Shown here piece by piece: positions 53,268 through 63,036 of a DNA stretch of 64,000 nucleotides (within the stretch, counting starts at the first letter, position 1; each line of letters starts with the position of its first letter). The stretch covers positions 1-64,000 of the forward strand of contig NZ_JADCKQ010000002.1 in NCBI RefSeq assembly GCF_016123485.1, in the 5' to 3' direction. The notes under the pieces were generated by a model. It was given only the letters and a program-made list of their open reading frames with translations, was not told the origin of the DNA and did not search any database. The stretch is from Halocynthiibacter styelae. GTDB lineage: Bacteria > Pseudomonadota > Alphaproteobacteria > Rhodobacterales > Rhodobacteraceae. The position numbers and the translations under genes were made by a program.

Positions 53268-54842
53268 TTATTGCTGTTCAATACGGCCATCTGTGTAAGG
53301 CGCGTTGTCGCCATTGGCTGCCATATATTCAGCCAGAACATCTGCAACATCCGGGCCATAATCGTAGACGTTTTCAGCATCACGGAACATTTTGTAACCG
53401 TCGCCACCGCCACGCACATAGTTGTTGGACACAAGCGTATAGGTTTTTGCCGGATCAATCGCGACCCAGGCGTCACCTTCAGACACGAGAACCTCTTTCA
53501 CGCGGCCTTCATTCGGTGCAACAGAGGCATCAAATGTGAAACGCAGACCAGCAACCTGTGGGAAGCGCCCTTTGACTTCTTCAATCTGGCTTACGCCGTT
53601 TTCAAGCGCATCGATCACAGTCTGACCGGACACCTGGAAGGTAGACAGCGTGTTCTGGAACGGCAGTACAGTCAGAACTTCGCCCATGGTCACATCACCC
53701 GCATCAATAGACGCGCGGATACCACCAGAGTTCGCGATCGCAATGCTAACGCCCTGATCCGCAACACGGGCCAGCATCGCGTCGGCCACCAGGTTGCCCA
53801 TCGGACATTCCTGCACACGGCAAACGGAACGGTCACCTTCAATCACGTCAGTTGAAGAAGCCACAACACGTTGACGGATTTCTTCCAGCGGTTCACCCAG
53901 TTCGGTGATACGTGCAACTGTTGCATCATCTTCCGTAACAGACGCATCCATGATCAGAGGCTCGCCCACCGCTTCGGTGATCTTGCCTTCATCATCAAAG
54001 GTTACATTCAGTTCGCCCAGGAATTTACCGTAAGCATAGGCCTGCACAACGGCAGTGTCGCCAACCATGGTCGGGTAAGGGCCAACCGCGCGTTCATTGG
54101 TGTTGGACAGCAGCGTGTTAGAATGCCCACCAACGATGATATCAACACCGGTGGTTTCCGCAGCAACGCGCTGATCCACGTCATAGCCAGAGTGCGACAG
54201 AACAACGATCTTGTTCACGCCTTCAGCAGTCAAACGGTCAACCTCAGCCTGAACCGCAGGCACAGGGTCAGAGAAGGTCACATTCGGGCCAGGGCTTGCC
54301 AGCTCATCCGTGTCCTGTGGTGTCAGACCGATCAGGCCGATTTTCTCACCACCACGTTCGATCACGACAGATTTTTCAATCACGTCAGAAATCAGAGGCT
54401 CGTTTGAGAAATCCGCATTGGACATGAGGATCGGGAAGTTTACGGTTTCAGCAAAGCCGCGCAGCACTTCCGGGCCATCGTCGAATTCGTGGTTGCCCAC
54501 GGTCATCGCGTCATAGCCAAGGTTGTTCATCATTTCAGCAGCCACAGCACCTTTGTAATAGGTGTAATACAGCGTGCCCTGGAACTGGTCACCGCCATCC
54601 ACAAGGATAGAGTTGTTGGAACGCGTACGCGCATCTGCAACAGCGGTTACAAGACGGGCAGAACCACCGAAACATTCGCCTTCTGCGTTTTTCTCAGCAG
54701 AGCAGCCGGAATCATATTTGCTGATCGGCTGAAAGCGTGCGTGAAAGTCGTTGGTGTGCAGCACTGTCAGCGTGTAATCGGCACTTGCGGCACCGGCTGA
54801 CAAGGCCAGCGCACCGGCGGTTGTCATCAATTTTTTGATCAT
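53268..54842 (-). CDS. Periplasmic 5'-nucleotidase / metallophosphatase
   Basis: This is a 524-residue secreted phosphatase of the UshA type. A 21-residue signal peptide (to AASA) is followed by the metallophosphatase domain with LHTNDFHARF, GDQFQGT, GNHEFDDG and GGHSN. A C-terminal 5'-nucleotidase domain has NSGGIRASI and the nucleotide pocket. It removes phosphate from nucleotides outside the cytoplasm, allowing their uptake as nucleosides. A pair of cysteines at about 47 and 57 probably forms a disulfide. Confidence 0.93.
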   Translation of the reverse strand: MIKKLMTTAGALALSAGAASADYTLTVLHTNDFHARFQPISKYDSGCSAEKNAEGECFGGSARLVTAVADARTRSNNSILVDGGDQFQGTLYYTYYKGAVAAEMMNNLGYDAMTVGNHEFDDGPEVLRGFAETVNFPILMSNADFSNEPLISDVIEKSVVIERGGEKIGLIGLTPQDTDELASPGPNVTFSDPVPAVQAEVDRLTAEGVNKIVVLSHSGYDVDQRVAAETTGVDIIVGGHSNTLLSNTNERAVGPYPTMVGDTAVVQAYAYGKFLGELNVTFDDEGKITEAVGEPLIMDASVTEDDATVARITELGEPLEEIRQRVVASSTDVIEGDRSVCRVQECPMGNLVADAMLARVADQGVSIAIANSGGIRASIDAGDVTMGEVLTVLPFQNTLSTFQVSGQTVIDALENGVSQIEEVKGRFPQVAGLRFTFDASVAPNEGRVKEVLVSEGDAWVAIDPAKTYTLVSNNYVRGGGDGYKMFRDAENVYDYGPDVADVLAEYMAANGDNAPYTDGRIEQQ

Positions 54843-55025
54843 TGGGAATCCCCCTGGTTGGAATCCTTTACAGACTTACGCCAATCTGTCCCTAAGTCAA
54901 AACCCGACCTTAAGGCATTTGGCTGGCAAAGCGGGTTTTCTCCACAACCACCGGGCGTGTAGGCCCTTTATATTCAACGCATTTGCGACAAAGCTGCTCT
55001 TGACCTGCGCCTGTCAGGCGGGCAC

Positions 55026-55373
55026 ATGAACCATATGTATATCTATAAGATCCTGCGTGCCCCGGAATGGGCAGACCTTGAACAGAACGGCGAAAGCCTT
55101 GGTGCCCCGATTGACTTGGAAGATGGCTATATCCATTTTTCAACCGCTGAACAGGCTCAGGAAACCGCCGCAAAGCATTTTTCCGATGTTGAAGGGCTGA
55201 AACTGCTGGCCTTTGACCCCAAAGTTTACGGCACTGACCTGAAATGGGAGGTGTCCCGTGGTGATGCACTTTTCCCGCATCTTTACCGAAAACTGACACT
55301 TATGGGGTTAGCCTGGGTCCGGGATCTGCCCCTTGAAAACGGAACACATATTTTTCCTGAGGATATGGAATGA
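55026..55373 (+). CDS. DUF952 family protein
   Basis: This is a 115-residue protein of the DUF952 family, with the characteristic [17 protein letters not shown] and [23 protein letters not shown]. The function is not established; a link to ADP-ribosyl or glutathione chemistry is not supported. It starts with an ATG at 55026 and overlaps pyrD by four bases (ATGA). This places it as the first gene of a DUF952-pyrD-arsC unit. Confidence 0.9.
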   Translation: MNHMYIYKILRAPEWADLEQNGESLGAPIDLEDGYIHFSTAEQAQETAAKHFSDVEGLKLLAFDPKVYGTDLKWEVSRGDALFPHLYRKLTLMGLAWVRDLPLENGTHIFPEDME

Positions 55374-56446
55374 AATTTGTCGAACGTGCCGGCCTGAGCG
55401 CCCTGCGCCAGCTTGATCCCGAACGCGCCCATGGTCTTGCAATCAAAGCCCTGAAATCCGGGCTTGCCCCTGCACCCGCGGCCCTGCCCGATATGCCCCG
55501 GCTGAAATGCGAATTCGCGGGGCTGAAACTCAGCAACCCTGTTGGACTGGCCGCAGGTTTCGACAAAAACGCCGAAGTCATCGATCCGCTTCTGAAGATG
55601 GGCTTTGGCTTTATCGAGGTCGGCGCAGCCACACCGCGCCCCCAGGATGGCAACCCAAAGCCCCGCCTTTTCCGCCTGCCCCAGGATCAGGGCGTGATCA
55701 ATCGTTTCGGTTTTAACAATCAGGGCATGTCCGTAATCGGTGCCCGTCTTGCAGACCGCGAACAGGCAGATGGCAAACGCAAAGGCATTGTCGGGCTAAA
55801 CCTTGGTGCAAACAAAGACAGCGAAGATCGCGCCGGTGATTTTGCCCGCGTTCTGGCCCATTGCGGTGCGGATATTGACTTTGCAACGGTGAATGTCTCT
55901 TCCCCCAATACAGAAAAGCTGCGTGACCTTCAGGGCGCAGATGCTTTGACTGCTTTGCTCAACGGCGTTCTCGAAACTCGTGATACCCTGAACGCACCAA
56001 TCCCGGTCTTCCTGAAGATCGCCCCGGATCTGACCGATGCAGAGATCGTTGAAATCGTCGCAGTGGCTTTTGACACCGGAATCGACGGCATTATCACAAC
56101 CAACACCACACTGGACCGGGACGGGTTGCAAAGCCGCCATAAGGGCCAGGCAGGTGGTCTTTCTGGGGCGCCTCTGTTTAACAAATCCACCCGTGTCCTG
56201 GCCCGTGTTGCCTATGAAACCGGTGGTGCTATTCCCCTGATGGGCGTGGGCGGCATTTCATCTGCTGAAGATGCCTTTGCAAAAATTCGTGCAGGTGCCA
56301 GTGCTGTGCAGCTCTATTCCGCGCTTGTGTATAAGGGCATGTCTCTGGTCACCGACATCCGATTTGGTCTGGATCAGCTTTTGGCTTACCACGGCTATAA
56401 AAATATCTCAGAAGCCGTCGGGACGGAGACCAAAAAATGGCTGTAA
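55370..56446 (+). CDS. pyrD: Quinone-dependent dihydroorotate dehydrogenase
   Basis: PyrD oxidises dihydroorotate to orotate and passes electrons to quinone at the inner membrane, the fourth step of pyrimidine synthesis. The 358 residues fit the class 2 enzyme with an N-terminal membrane-associated extension. The core has [35 protein letters not shown] with the catalytic Ser, and [11 protein letters not shown]. The gene overlaps DUF952 before it and arsC after it, so the three are cotranscribed. Confidence 0.96.
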   Translation: MKFVERAGLSALRQLDPERAHGLAIKALKSGLAPAPAALPDMPRLKCEFAGLKLSNPVGLAAGFDKNAEVIDPLLKMGFGFIEVGAATPRPQDGNPKPRLFRLPQDQGVINRFGFNNQGMSVIGARLADREQADGKRKGIVGLNLGANKDSEDRAGDFARVLAHCGADIDFATVNVSSPNTEKLRDLQGADALTALLNGVLETRDTLNAPIPVFLKIAPDLTDAEIVEIVAVAFDTGIDGIITTNTTLDRDGLQSRHKGQAGGLSGAPLFNKSTRVLARVAYETGGAIPLMGVGGISSAEDAFAKIRAGASAVQLYSALVYKGMSLVTDIRFGLDQLLAYHGYKNISEAVGTETKKWL

Positions 56447-56784
56447 CTGAAATCTGGCACAATCCACGCTGTTCCAAATCCCGCCAGACACTGGCGATTT
56501 TAGAAGAACGCGGCATCGCCCCGCAAATCCGTCTTTACCTGCAGGATGGTCCGGATGAAGCCACGCTGCGTGCGGTTCTGACAGAACTGGATAAGACCCC
56601 GGCTGAAATCATGCGGGTAAAAGATGCCCTGTTCAAAGATCTGGGTCTGAACAAAGACACAGCGCCCGATGATCTTATCCGGGCTATGGTGGCAAACCCT
56701 GCGCTGATTGAACGCCCGATTGTGCGCCAGGGCGGTAAAGCCCGCATGGGTCGCCCGCCGGAAGATGTGCTTGAGATTATCTGA
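56437..56784 (+). CDS. arsC: Arsenate reductase, glutaredoxin type
   Basis: This is a 115-residue ArsC of the glutaredoxin-coupled family, with the catalytic Cys12 in [12 protein letters not shown] and the Arg in [17 protein letters not shown]. It would reduce arsenate to arsenite with glutathione. Chromosomal homologues in pyrimidine operons are common and may have other substrates, so arsenic resistance is not shown; no ars operon is present. The start overlaps the end of pyrD by ten bases. Confidence 0.92.
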   Translation: MAVTEIWHNPRCSKSRQTLAILEERGIAPQIRLYLQDGPDEATLRAVLTELDKTPAEIMRVKDALFKDLGLNKDTAPDDLIRAMVANPALIERPIVRQGGKARMGRPPEDVLEII

Positions 56785-56799
56785 GCCCTGATCCGGCTG

Positions 56800-58140
56800 T
56801 CAGCCGGGATGCACTGCCCCGACCCGTGCCTCAAGGCGCGGGTAATACCAGCCAAGCGTTGCGCCCCGCGCGACATTCAGAACCACCAGTGCCGCCCAGA
56901 GGCCATGATTGCCCATCAGGGGCAATAACACCAACAGTGCCACGATATAAATCGCCACAGAAACCAGCATCGCGTTGCGCATCTCGCGCGTCCAGATCGC
57001 CCCAACAAAGATCCCGTCGAACATATAAGATGCCAGGCTGATCGGCGGCAGGATCGCGGCCCAAAGCAGGAATTCCCGCCCGGCTATCCGGACCTCTTCC
57101 GATTTTGCCATCAGATCAATGATCCCGGGCCCGGCCACCCAGAAAACCAGCCCCAGCAACAGCGCCCCGCCCATACCCCATTGCGAGGACATCCAGGAGG
57201 CCCGGCGCAGCTCTCGCCGGTTGCCCGCACCGGATGCGGCGCCCACAAGTGCTTCAGCAGAAAAGGCAAATCCATCCAGCGCATAAGCCGTGATCTCAAC
57301 GAATTGCAAAAGCACCTGATTGGCCGCCAGTGTGACATCGCCGAAATCTGATCCCAGAAACAGAAAAGCTGTGAAAGACCCGGTCAACACCACGGAACGA
57401 ATCATAATGTCTGCGTTCACCAGCATCATCTTTTTCAGACGCGCCTTGTCAAAAATCCGCGACCAGTCACACCATTGTTTGCCTGTAAAAGCACTGCGGC
57501 ACAGGTACAGGCCAAGAAGAAGGCCACTCCATTCCGCAATCAGCGTCGCAATCGCCACACCTTCCACGCCCCAGCCCAGCTGCAACACGAACAGCAGATC
57601 CAGCAGAATATTCACACCATTCATCCAGAGCTGCAGGATCAGAACACCCCGGGTCTTTTCCATGGCAATCAACCAGCCGGTGATTGCAAACAGGGCAATC
57701 GTCGCCGGTGCTCCCCAGATGCGGATGCTCATATATTGCTTTGCCAGGGTTTCGACTTCGGCAGACGCAGGCGAGAGCGCAAAGGCGCCTGCAAACAACG
57801 CCCATTGCGTCAGAATAAAGATCAGACCCGCAGCGCCGCCGATCATCAAGCCGCGCATCAGTAGCGCACCACCTTCTTTCAGATCCCCTGCCCCGCGCGC
57901 CTGGGCCGCAAGGCCCGTTGTACCCATACGCAGAAAACCAAAGATCCAGTAAATCGCCGAGAGGATCACGGCCCCGATACCAACGGCACCAATCGGCGCG
58001 GCTTCCCCCAGTTGGCCGACCACACCGGTATCCACCAACCCAAGGATCGGCACCGTGGCGTTTGACAAAACAATCGGCGCAGCTATCGCAAGAATGCGTT
58101 TATGGGTGATGTCGGCTGGCGCGTGACTGGCATCAGACAC
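56800..58140 (-). CDS. DinF-like MATE family transporter
   Basis: This is a 446-residue membrane protein of the MATE superfamily with about twelve hydrophobic helices. It carries the DinF-type opening LAIAAPIVLSNATVPILGLVDTGVV in part, and GFLRMGTTGLAAQARG. The start is a GTG at 58140, four bases before the end of the upstream thioesterase gene. It may export toxic or oxidised compounds; the substrate is unknown. It converges with arsC across a CCGGCTG/CAGCCGG hairpin. Confidence 0.9.
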   Translation of the reverse strand: MSDASHAPADITHKRILAIAAPIVLSNATVPILGLVDTGVVGQLGEAAPIGAVGIGAVILSAIYWIFGFLRMGTTGLAAQARGAGDLKEGGALLMRGLMIGGAAGLIFILTQWALFAGAFALSPASAEVETLAKQYMSIRIWGAPATIALFAITGWLIAMEKTRGVLILQLWMNGVNILLDLLFVLQLGWGVEGVAIATLIAEWSGLLLGLYLCRSAFTGKQWCDWSRIFDKARLKKMMLVNADIMIRSVVLTGSFTAFLFLGSDFGDVTLAANQVLLQFVEITAYALDGFAFSAEALVGAASGAGNRRELRRASWMSSQWGMGGALLLGLVFWVAGPGIIDLMAKSEEVRIAGREFLLWAAILPPISLASYMFDGIFVGAIWTREMRNAMLVSVAIYIVALLVLLPLMGNHGLWAALVVLNVARGATLGWYYPRLEARVGAVHPG

Positions 58141-58144
58141 AGAG

Positions 58145-58633
58145 TTAATCCTTTGACGGCATCAGAAAATGCCCGGTGGCCTGGGCAAAGAGTTTCGTGC
58201 GATTGTCCTGCCAGGCCTCCACATGCACACTGGCATAGCGACGGCCAGACCGGTTCACCCGCGCCCGTGCATAGGCATCGCGCGGCAGGCCAGAGCGCAG
58301 GTAATCCACGGTGAAATCGATGGTTTTCGGCAGGCGCGGAAAATCCTCGGGGCTGATTTCACCATGCTCGATATCCGCCCATAGCATGGACCAGCTGAGT
58401 TCCGTGATCGCTGTCATCTCAAGGAAAGCCGCAATCGCACCACCATGCAGTGCGGGCAACACGGGGTTGCCGATCAGATCTTCTTTAAACGGCATGATCC
58501 CGGTCAGTTCATCACCCCGGCGATCAAAATGAATGCCCAGGAATTGTGCATAAGGAATACGACCAACAAGCGCTTTTAACGCGCCATCGCGACGTTGTTT
58601 AATCACCTGCACGGGTTCGGGTTTGCGGCTCAT
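58145..58633 (-). CDS. PaaI-family thioesterase 1
   Basis: This is a 162-residue hotdog-fold thioesterase. It has the PaaI-type active region NPVLPALHGGAIAAFLEMTA and the later IDFTVDYLRSGLPRD segment. The catalytic acidic residue is Glu in the HGG-AAFLE helix. Such enzymes hydrolyse acyl-CoA. It overlaps the second thioesterase by four bases, so the two may form a heterodimer. The MATE transporter follows. Confidence 0.9.
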   Translation of the reverse strand: MSRKPEPVQVIKQRRDGALKALVGRIPYAQFLGIHFDRRGDELTGIMPFKEDLIGNPVLPALHGGAIAAFLEMTAITELSWSMLWADIEHGEISPEDFPRLPKTIDFTVDYLRSGLPRDAYARARVNRSGRRYASVHVEAWQDNRTKLFAQATGHFLMPSKD

Positions 58634-59112
58634 AGCACGGTTCCCTTTACAGTATCGCCCACGTTTTTCAGGCGCTCCGGATCGCGTGGATCATTGGCGG
58701 ATGCCGTGAAGGCTGCCGTCGCAGTCGCCACCGGATTTTCCATATCCTCATCATAAGCGGTCGCTCGCACAAATGCGACAGAACGTGTTACATGATAACA
58801 TTCGGCCCGGCACAGGATGCGCTGATGCGGTGTTGCGGAACGCATATAGTCAATCCGCAGATCAATGGTCGCTGTGATTGTTGCCAGTTGTGGATGGCTC
58901 ATCACCGCCGCCCCGCAACAGGTATCCATCAATGCTGAAATCGCCCCACCATGGATCACGCCGGTTTCCGGGTCCCCAATGAAACGTTCATCATAATCCA
59001 TGGTCAGTTCGGCCCAGCCGTCCCCGACACCCGCCACCTGCATATCCAGCGCCTTCCCATGGGGCAGCGCCTCCATAAACTGGCGGGTCAGCTTGGTTTT
59101 CTGTTCATTCAT
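58630..59112 (-). CDS. PaaI-family thioesterase 2
   Basis: This is a 160-residue hotdog thioesterase with the signature GDPETGVIHGGAISALMDTCCGAAV, in which Asp is the likely catalytic acid, and IDLRIDYMRSATPHQ. The frame is open upstream to 59376, but the family begins around MNEQKTKLTRQFMEALPHG, so 59112 was used. The upstream part overlaps the divergent promoter region of the MerR gene. It is the first of two coupled thioesterase genes. Confidence 0.88.
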   Translation of the reverse strand: MNEQKTKLTRQFMEALPHGKALDMQVAGVGDGWAELTMDYDERFIGDPETGVIHGGAISALMDTCCGAAVMSHPQLATITATIDLRIDYMRSATPHQRILCRAECYHVTRSVAFVRATAYDEDMENPVATATAAFTASANDPRDPERLKNVGDTVKGTVL

Positions 59113-59302
59113 GACATGATCCTGCGCTACGGGCTTTCTTTCATCTATCGGTGCCATTTGGTCAGGCGCAAGGCTTTTCCAAAACATCCCGGCGTCATCC
59201 TTATGCATTTCACTCAACAATTGATAAATCATGGGGTAATTGACTTCATGGTCAGAAACCCTAGTCTGGCGCCGACCACGAACCACGGAATACGCCAGAT
59301 TT

Positions 59303-59692
59303 ATGCCCGAAGACGACACGCCCATCCGCCTGAACTTCAAAGAAATGTGCGCCCGTTTTGACGTCACGCCGCGCACCCTGCGTTACTATGAATATATCGA
59401 ACTTCTGACGCCCGAGAAGGAAGGTCGCAGCCGTTTCTATGGTCCGACAGAAGTCGCCCGCATGGTGCTGATCCTGCGGGGAAGACGATTCGGCTTTTCG
59501 CTGGAAGAAATGCGCCAGTGGCTGGAACTTTATGAAACAGAAGGCACAGATGCACAGCGCGAAGAATGGCGGGCCATGGCAGATCGACAGCTGAAAGTCC
59601 TGCGTCAGCAGCGTATTGATCTGGATGCGACCATTTCTGAACTGGAAGAACTGCACCGCGAAACTTTGGGTGAACCAATCCCTGAAGAATGA
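59303..59692 (+). CDS. MerR-family regulator 1
   Basis: This is a 129-residue regulator with an N-terminal MerR winged helix ([17 protein letters not shown] and [25 protein letters not shown]) and a C-terminal dimerisation coiled coil (LRQQRIDLDATISELEEL). It lacks effector cysteines, so it is not a metal sensor. It resembles the LiuR/PsrA-like regulators of acyl-CoA degradation. The start at 59303 was chosen for its match to the family. It is divergent from the thioesterase pair and followed by a terminator. Confidence 0.9.
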   Translation: MPEDDTPIRLNFKEMCARFDVTPRTLRYYEYIELLTPEKEGRSRFYGPTEVARMVLILRGRRFGFSLEEMRQWLELYETEGTDAQREEWRAMADRQLKVLRQQRIDLDATISELEELHRETLGEPIPEE

Positions 59693-59720
59693 CCTTCTTC
59701 TTAAAAAACAAAATGATACG

Positions 59721-59752
59721 CCCCTGGTGCTTTGCCCGCATCAGGGGTTTTT
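59721..59752 (+). terminator. Terminator after MerR gene 1
   Basis: CCCCTG (59721-59726) and CAGGGG (59742-59747) pair, with an inner TGC/GCA, and TTTTT follows. Confidence 0.75.
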
Positions 59753-59795
59753 CGTTCTGTTCACCAGGGTTTCACTCAATTTTGACGTGACGTTT

Positions 59796-59809
59796 CGTTT
59801 ACGTAAACG
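59796..59809. promoter_or_regulatory. Candidate MerR operator
   Basis: CGTTTACGTAAACG is a perfect 14-base palindrome, 67 bases before MerR gene 2. It resembles the TTTACGTAAA core known for LiuR-type MerR regulators of branched-chain and fatty acid degradation. A further GACGT on each side extends the symmetry. Confidence 0.65.
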
Positions 59810-59875
59810 TCAACTTGTGCTTATCATATTCTCAACTGCCCGCATTCCCCGCGGCCCGAAGATGAGGAGAACCCA

Positions 59876-60292
59876 GTGACAGAGGCTATCGAACCTGACA
59901 CCGCCGAAAACTGCCGCTCCATCCGCGAGATGTGTGATGCCTTTGACGTCACGCCGCGCACGCTGCGGTTTTATGAGGCCAAGGAACTGTTGTTCCCAAT
60001 CCGCGACGGACAGCGCCGCCTGTTTACCCGCCGGGATGCAGCGCGCCTGAAACTGATCCTGCGCGGCAAACGCTTTGGCTTTTCGCTGGAAGAAATCCGT
60101 CAGCTTCTGGATCTTTATGACATCGGCGATCAGCAGGAAACACAGCTGACCCGCACCCTTGACGTCGCCTACGAACGTCACGCCGCAATGATTGCCCAGC
60201 GTGAAGAACTGACCCAGGCGATTGCCGACCTGGAAGACCAGCTGAAGTGGGTGGAGAACCACCTTACCGCAATGAAAAATAAGAATTCCTGA
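59876..60292 (+). CDS. MerR-family regulator 2
   Basis: This is a 138-residue MerR-type regulator that resembles the first MerR at 59303 closely in its DNA-binding part ([17 protein letters not shown] and [12 protein letters not shown]). The dimerisation helix ends in [16 protein letters not shown] start at 59876 has GAGGAG upstream. It starts the unit that continues with the acyl-CoA dehydrogenase, 14 bases after its stop. It probably controls the operon through the palindrome upstream. Confidence 0.9.
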   Translation: MTEAIEPDTAENCRSIREMCDAFDVTPRTLRFYEAKELLFPIRDGQRRLFTRRDAARLKLILRGKRFGFSLEEIRQLLDLYDIGDQQETQLTRTLDVAYERHAAMIAQREELTQAIADLEDQLKWVENHLTAMKNKNS

Positions 60293-60306
60293 CAGGAGAC
60301 CCCGCC

Positions 60307-62085
60307 ATGACCACCTACACTGCCCCCGTGAAAGACATGCAATTCATCCTGCACGAGATGCTGGATGTCTCCACCTCCGGCATTCCCGGCTACGACGAAC
60401 TTGAGGCGGATTTCACCTCTGCCGTGCTGGAAGAAGCCGGCAAAATCGCATCCGAAGTCATGCATCCGCTGAACGCGACAGGCGACCAGGAAGGCTGCAC
60501 CCTGGAAAACGGCGTTGTGCGCACCCCAACCGGGTTCAAAGCAGCGTTTGATCAGGTGCGCGAAGGCGGCTGGACCGCGTTGGATTGCGATCCGGAATAT
60601 GGCGGCCAGGGCATGCCCTATGTGCTGAACACCGCAGTGAACGAAATGTTCTCATCCTCTAACATGGCCTTCAACATGTACGCGGGCCTGACCCACGGTG
60701 CATATTCCGCCATTCACGCCCATGGTTCGGATGAACAGAAGGCGAAATATCTGCCCAAAATGGTGTCCTGCGAATGGACCGGCACCATGAACCTGACCGA
60801 ACCGCATTGCGGCACCGATCTGGGCCTGATGCGTACCAAGGCGGAACCACAGGGCGACGGCAGCTATAAGGTTTCCGGTCAGAAGATCTTTATCTCTGCC
60901 GGTGAAAACGACCTGTCTGACAACATCATTCACCTGGTACTGGCAAAGATCCCGGGCGGCCCGGACGGCATCAAGGGCGTTTCCCTGTTCATCGTGCCAA
61001 AGTTCATCGTGAACGAGAACGGCACCCCGGGCGAACGCAATGGCGTGTCCGTTGGCAATATCGAAAAGAAAATGGGCATCCACGGCAACGCCACCTGTGT
61101 CATGAACTACGACGAAGCCACTGGTTGGCTGCTGGGCGAAGAACACAAAGGCATGCGCGCCATGTTCACCATGATGAACGAAGCGCGCATGGGCGTTGGC
61201 CTGCAGGGCTATGCCCAGGCGGAAATCGCCTATCAGAACGCGGTGTCTTACGCCCATGATCGTCTGCAGGGACGTGACGTGACCGGTGTGAAAAACCCCG
61301 ATGGTCCCGCAGATCCGCTGATCGTGCATCCGGACATCCGCCGCACCCTGATGGATCAGCGCAGCTTTGCAGAGGGCGCGCGTGCCTTCACAATGTGGGG
61401 CGCTTCCATGATCGACCGCGCCCACCGCAGCGAAGATAAAGACGCAGATGGTCTGATCTCCCTGCTGACGCCGGTTGTGAAAGGCTTCCTGACGGATCAG
61501 GGCTTTAACATGTGTGTCGCAGCCCAACAGGTTTACGGCGGTCACGGCTATATCGAAGAACACGGCATGAGCCAGTTCACCCGCGACGCTCGCATCACCC
61601 AGATCTATGAGGGCGCAAACGGCGTTCAGGCGCTGGATCTTGTCGGCCGCAAACTGGCTCAGGACGGCGGCAAACATGTGATGGCCTTCTTTGATCTCGT
61701 GAAGAGTTTCATCAAGGAAAACAGCGATAACGAAGCGCTGAATGATGGCTTTCTCGAGCCCCTGAAAGCCGCCTCTAAAGATCTGCAGGCGGCTGCCATG
61801 TATTTCATGCAAAACGGCATGAAAAACCCAAACCACGCGCTGGCCGGGTCCACTGACTTCATGCATCTCTTTGGTCATGTCTGCCTGGGTCTCATCTGGT
61901 CACAAATGGGTAAGGCCGCCATGGGTGCGCTTGAAAAGGGCGCAGCGGATGCTGATTTCTATACCAATAAGATCAAAACCGGCCGCTACTATATGGCCCG
62001 CCAACTACCTGCCACCAAGATGCATCTTGCACGCATTGAAAGCGGCGCAGATCCGGTAATGGATCTGGCTCCGGGCGCATTCTGA
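60307..62085 (+). CDS. Acyl-CoA dehydrogenase with long C-terminus
   Basis: This is a 592-residue FAD enzyme of the acyl-CoA dehydrogenase superfamily with an extra C-terminal domain of about 120 residues. It has [38 protein letters not shown] and the probable catalytic Glu in [15 protein letters not shown]. The long type includes FadE-like enzymes and the 3-methylmercaptopropionyl-CoA dehydrogenase DmdC of DMSP degradation. The neighbours (MerR regulators and thiolase) favour beta-oxidation of fatty acids. The substrate is not proven. Confidence 0.93.
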   Translation: MTTYTAPVKDMQFILHEMLDVSTSGIPGYDELEADFTSAVLEEAGKIASEVMHPLNATGDQEGCTLENGVVRTPTGFKAAFDQVREGGWTALDCDPEYGGQGMPYVLNTAVNEMFSSSNMAFNMYAGLTHGAYSAIHAHGSDEQKAKYLPKMVSCEWTGTMNLTEPHCGTDLGLMRTKAEPQGDGSYKVSGQKIFISAGENDLSDNIIHLVLAKIPGGPDGIKGVSLFIVPKFIVNENGTPGERNGVSVGNIEKKMGIHGNATCVMNYDEATGWLLGEEHKGMRAMFTMMNEARMGVGLQGYAQAEIAYQNAVSYAHDRLQGRDVTGVKNPDGPADPLIVHPDIRRTLMDQRSFAEGARAFTMWGASMIDRAHRSEDKDADGLISLLTPVVKGFLTDQGFNMCVAAQQVYGGHGYIEEHGMSQFTRDARITQIYEGANGVQALDLVGRKLAQDGGKHVMAFFDLVKSFIKENSDNEALNDGFLEPLKAASKDLQAAAMYFMQNGMKNPNHALAGSTDFMHLFGHVCLGLIWSQMGKAAMGALEKGAADADFYTNKIKTGRYYMARQLPATKMHLARIESGADPVMDLAPGAF

Positions 62086-62385
62086 GGAAACCGATGATAC
62101 AAAAAACGCAAATATTCCCGCGCGATATGAGTGCAGTATGCCTCCGGCGAGAGTATTTGTCGCAAGATGAAACACCATCACCCCACCACCGGACGCAGAC
62201 GCCTGAAATGACTTCAGACCGGGCCCGACAATGGGGCTTCACCTTGCACGGCCATCGGCTCTCCAGCCTATACCGTGCGTTCAATCTAGCGCGATTCTGG
62301 TTAACGAAACGTGACGCGCCCCTTTCATCTTGCTCAAAATACTCAAATCCCGAACTCACCACATATGCCAACGGGGAGGTTGCGC
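62086..62385. other. Gap with an imperfect inverted repeat
   Basis: There is no gene with family match or ribosome binding site. GAGTATTT and GCAAGATGAAA at 62151-62172 reappear in inverse orientation at 62323-62344, with 19 of 22 bases matching. The preceding CCTCCGGCGA fits a repeat seen often in Rhodobacteraceae genomes, from memory. Confidence 0.75.
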
Positions 62386-63021
62386 ATGACCATTAAACTC
62401 TATTGCTTCGGCGAAAGCGGTAACGCCTATAAGGCGGCACTGCCGCTTGAGCTTTCAGGCCTTGCCTGGGAGGCTGCTTACGTAGATTTCTTCAACGGTG
62501 CTTCGCGCACAGAAGAATTCCTGGAAATCAACGTCATGGGCGAAGTGCCCGCCTTGGTCGACGGAGATCTGACGCTGACACAATCCGGCGCGATCCAGGC
62601 TTATATTTCAGAGAAGTCCGGCAAATTTGCAGGCGAAACGCCCGAAGAAGAGCGCGAGGTACTGCGCTGGGTGCTTTGGGACAATCATAAACTATCGTCG
62701 CAAGCTGGCATGACCCGGTTCCTCATGAATTTCCTGCCCGAAAACAAACGCCCGCAAGAGGTCATCGCCTTCAGCCAAGGCCGCCTGAGAAACGCATATA
62801 AGACCCTGAACGCCGCTCTGGAAGGTCGCGACTGGCTTGTCGGCAACAGCCCGACCAATGCAGATTTCTCCTGCTGCGGCTATCTCTTTTACCCGGAACC
62901 CTTCGGTTTCGACCGCACAGCCTGGCCCCATATTGATGCCTGGCTTTCGCGTATCGAGGCCCTGCCCGGCTACAAACATCCCTATGATCTCATGCCCGGC
63001 TCTCCCGCCGATCGCGCATAA
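62386..63021 (+). CDS. Glutathione S-transferase family protein
   Basis: This is a 211-residue protein with an N-terminal thioredoxin-like domain (IKLYCFGESGNAYKAALPLEL, MGEVPALVDGDLTLTQSGAI) and a C-terminal helical GST domain. The Ser/Asn around residue 10-12 may activate glutathione. The GST genes next to beta-oxidation genes are common in this group, but the role is unclear. The start at 62386 has GGGGAGG seven bases upstream. It lies between the acyl-CoA dehydrogenase and the thiolase. Confidence 0.9.
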   Translation: MTIKLYCFGESGNAYKAALPLELSGLAWEAAYVDFFNGASRTEEFLEINVMGEVPALVDGDLTLTQSGAIQAYISEKSGKFAGETPEEEREVLRWVLWDNHKLSSQAGMTRFLMNFLPENKRPQEVIAFSQGRLRNAYKTLNAALEGRDWLVGNSPTNADFSCCGYLFYPEPFGFDRTAWPHIDAWLSRIEALPGYKHPYDLMPGSPADRA

Positions 63022-63036
63022 AGAAAGGACAACCCA

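Noticed and set aside
60652-61878. Open frame of 408 codons antisense to the acyl-CoA dehydrogenase
   Set aside because: It has no own start signal and mirrors the codon bias of the sense gene.
62094-62396. Open frame of 100 codons between the acyl-CoA dehydrogenase and GST genes
   Set aside because: It covers the inverted repeat, has no ribosome binding site and overlaps the GST start.
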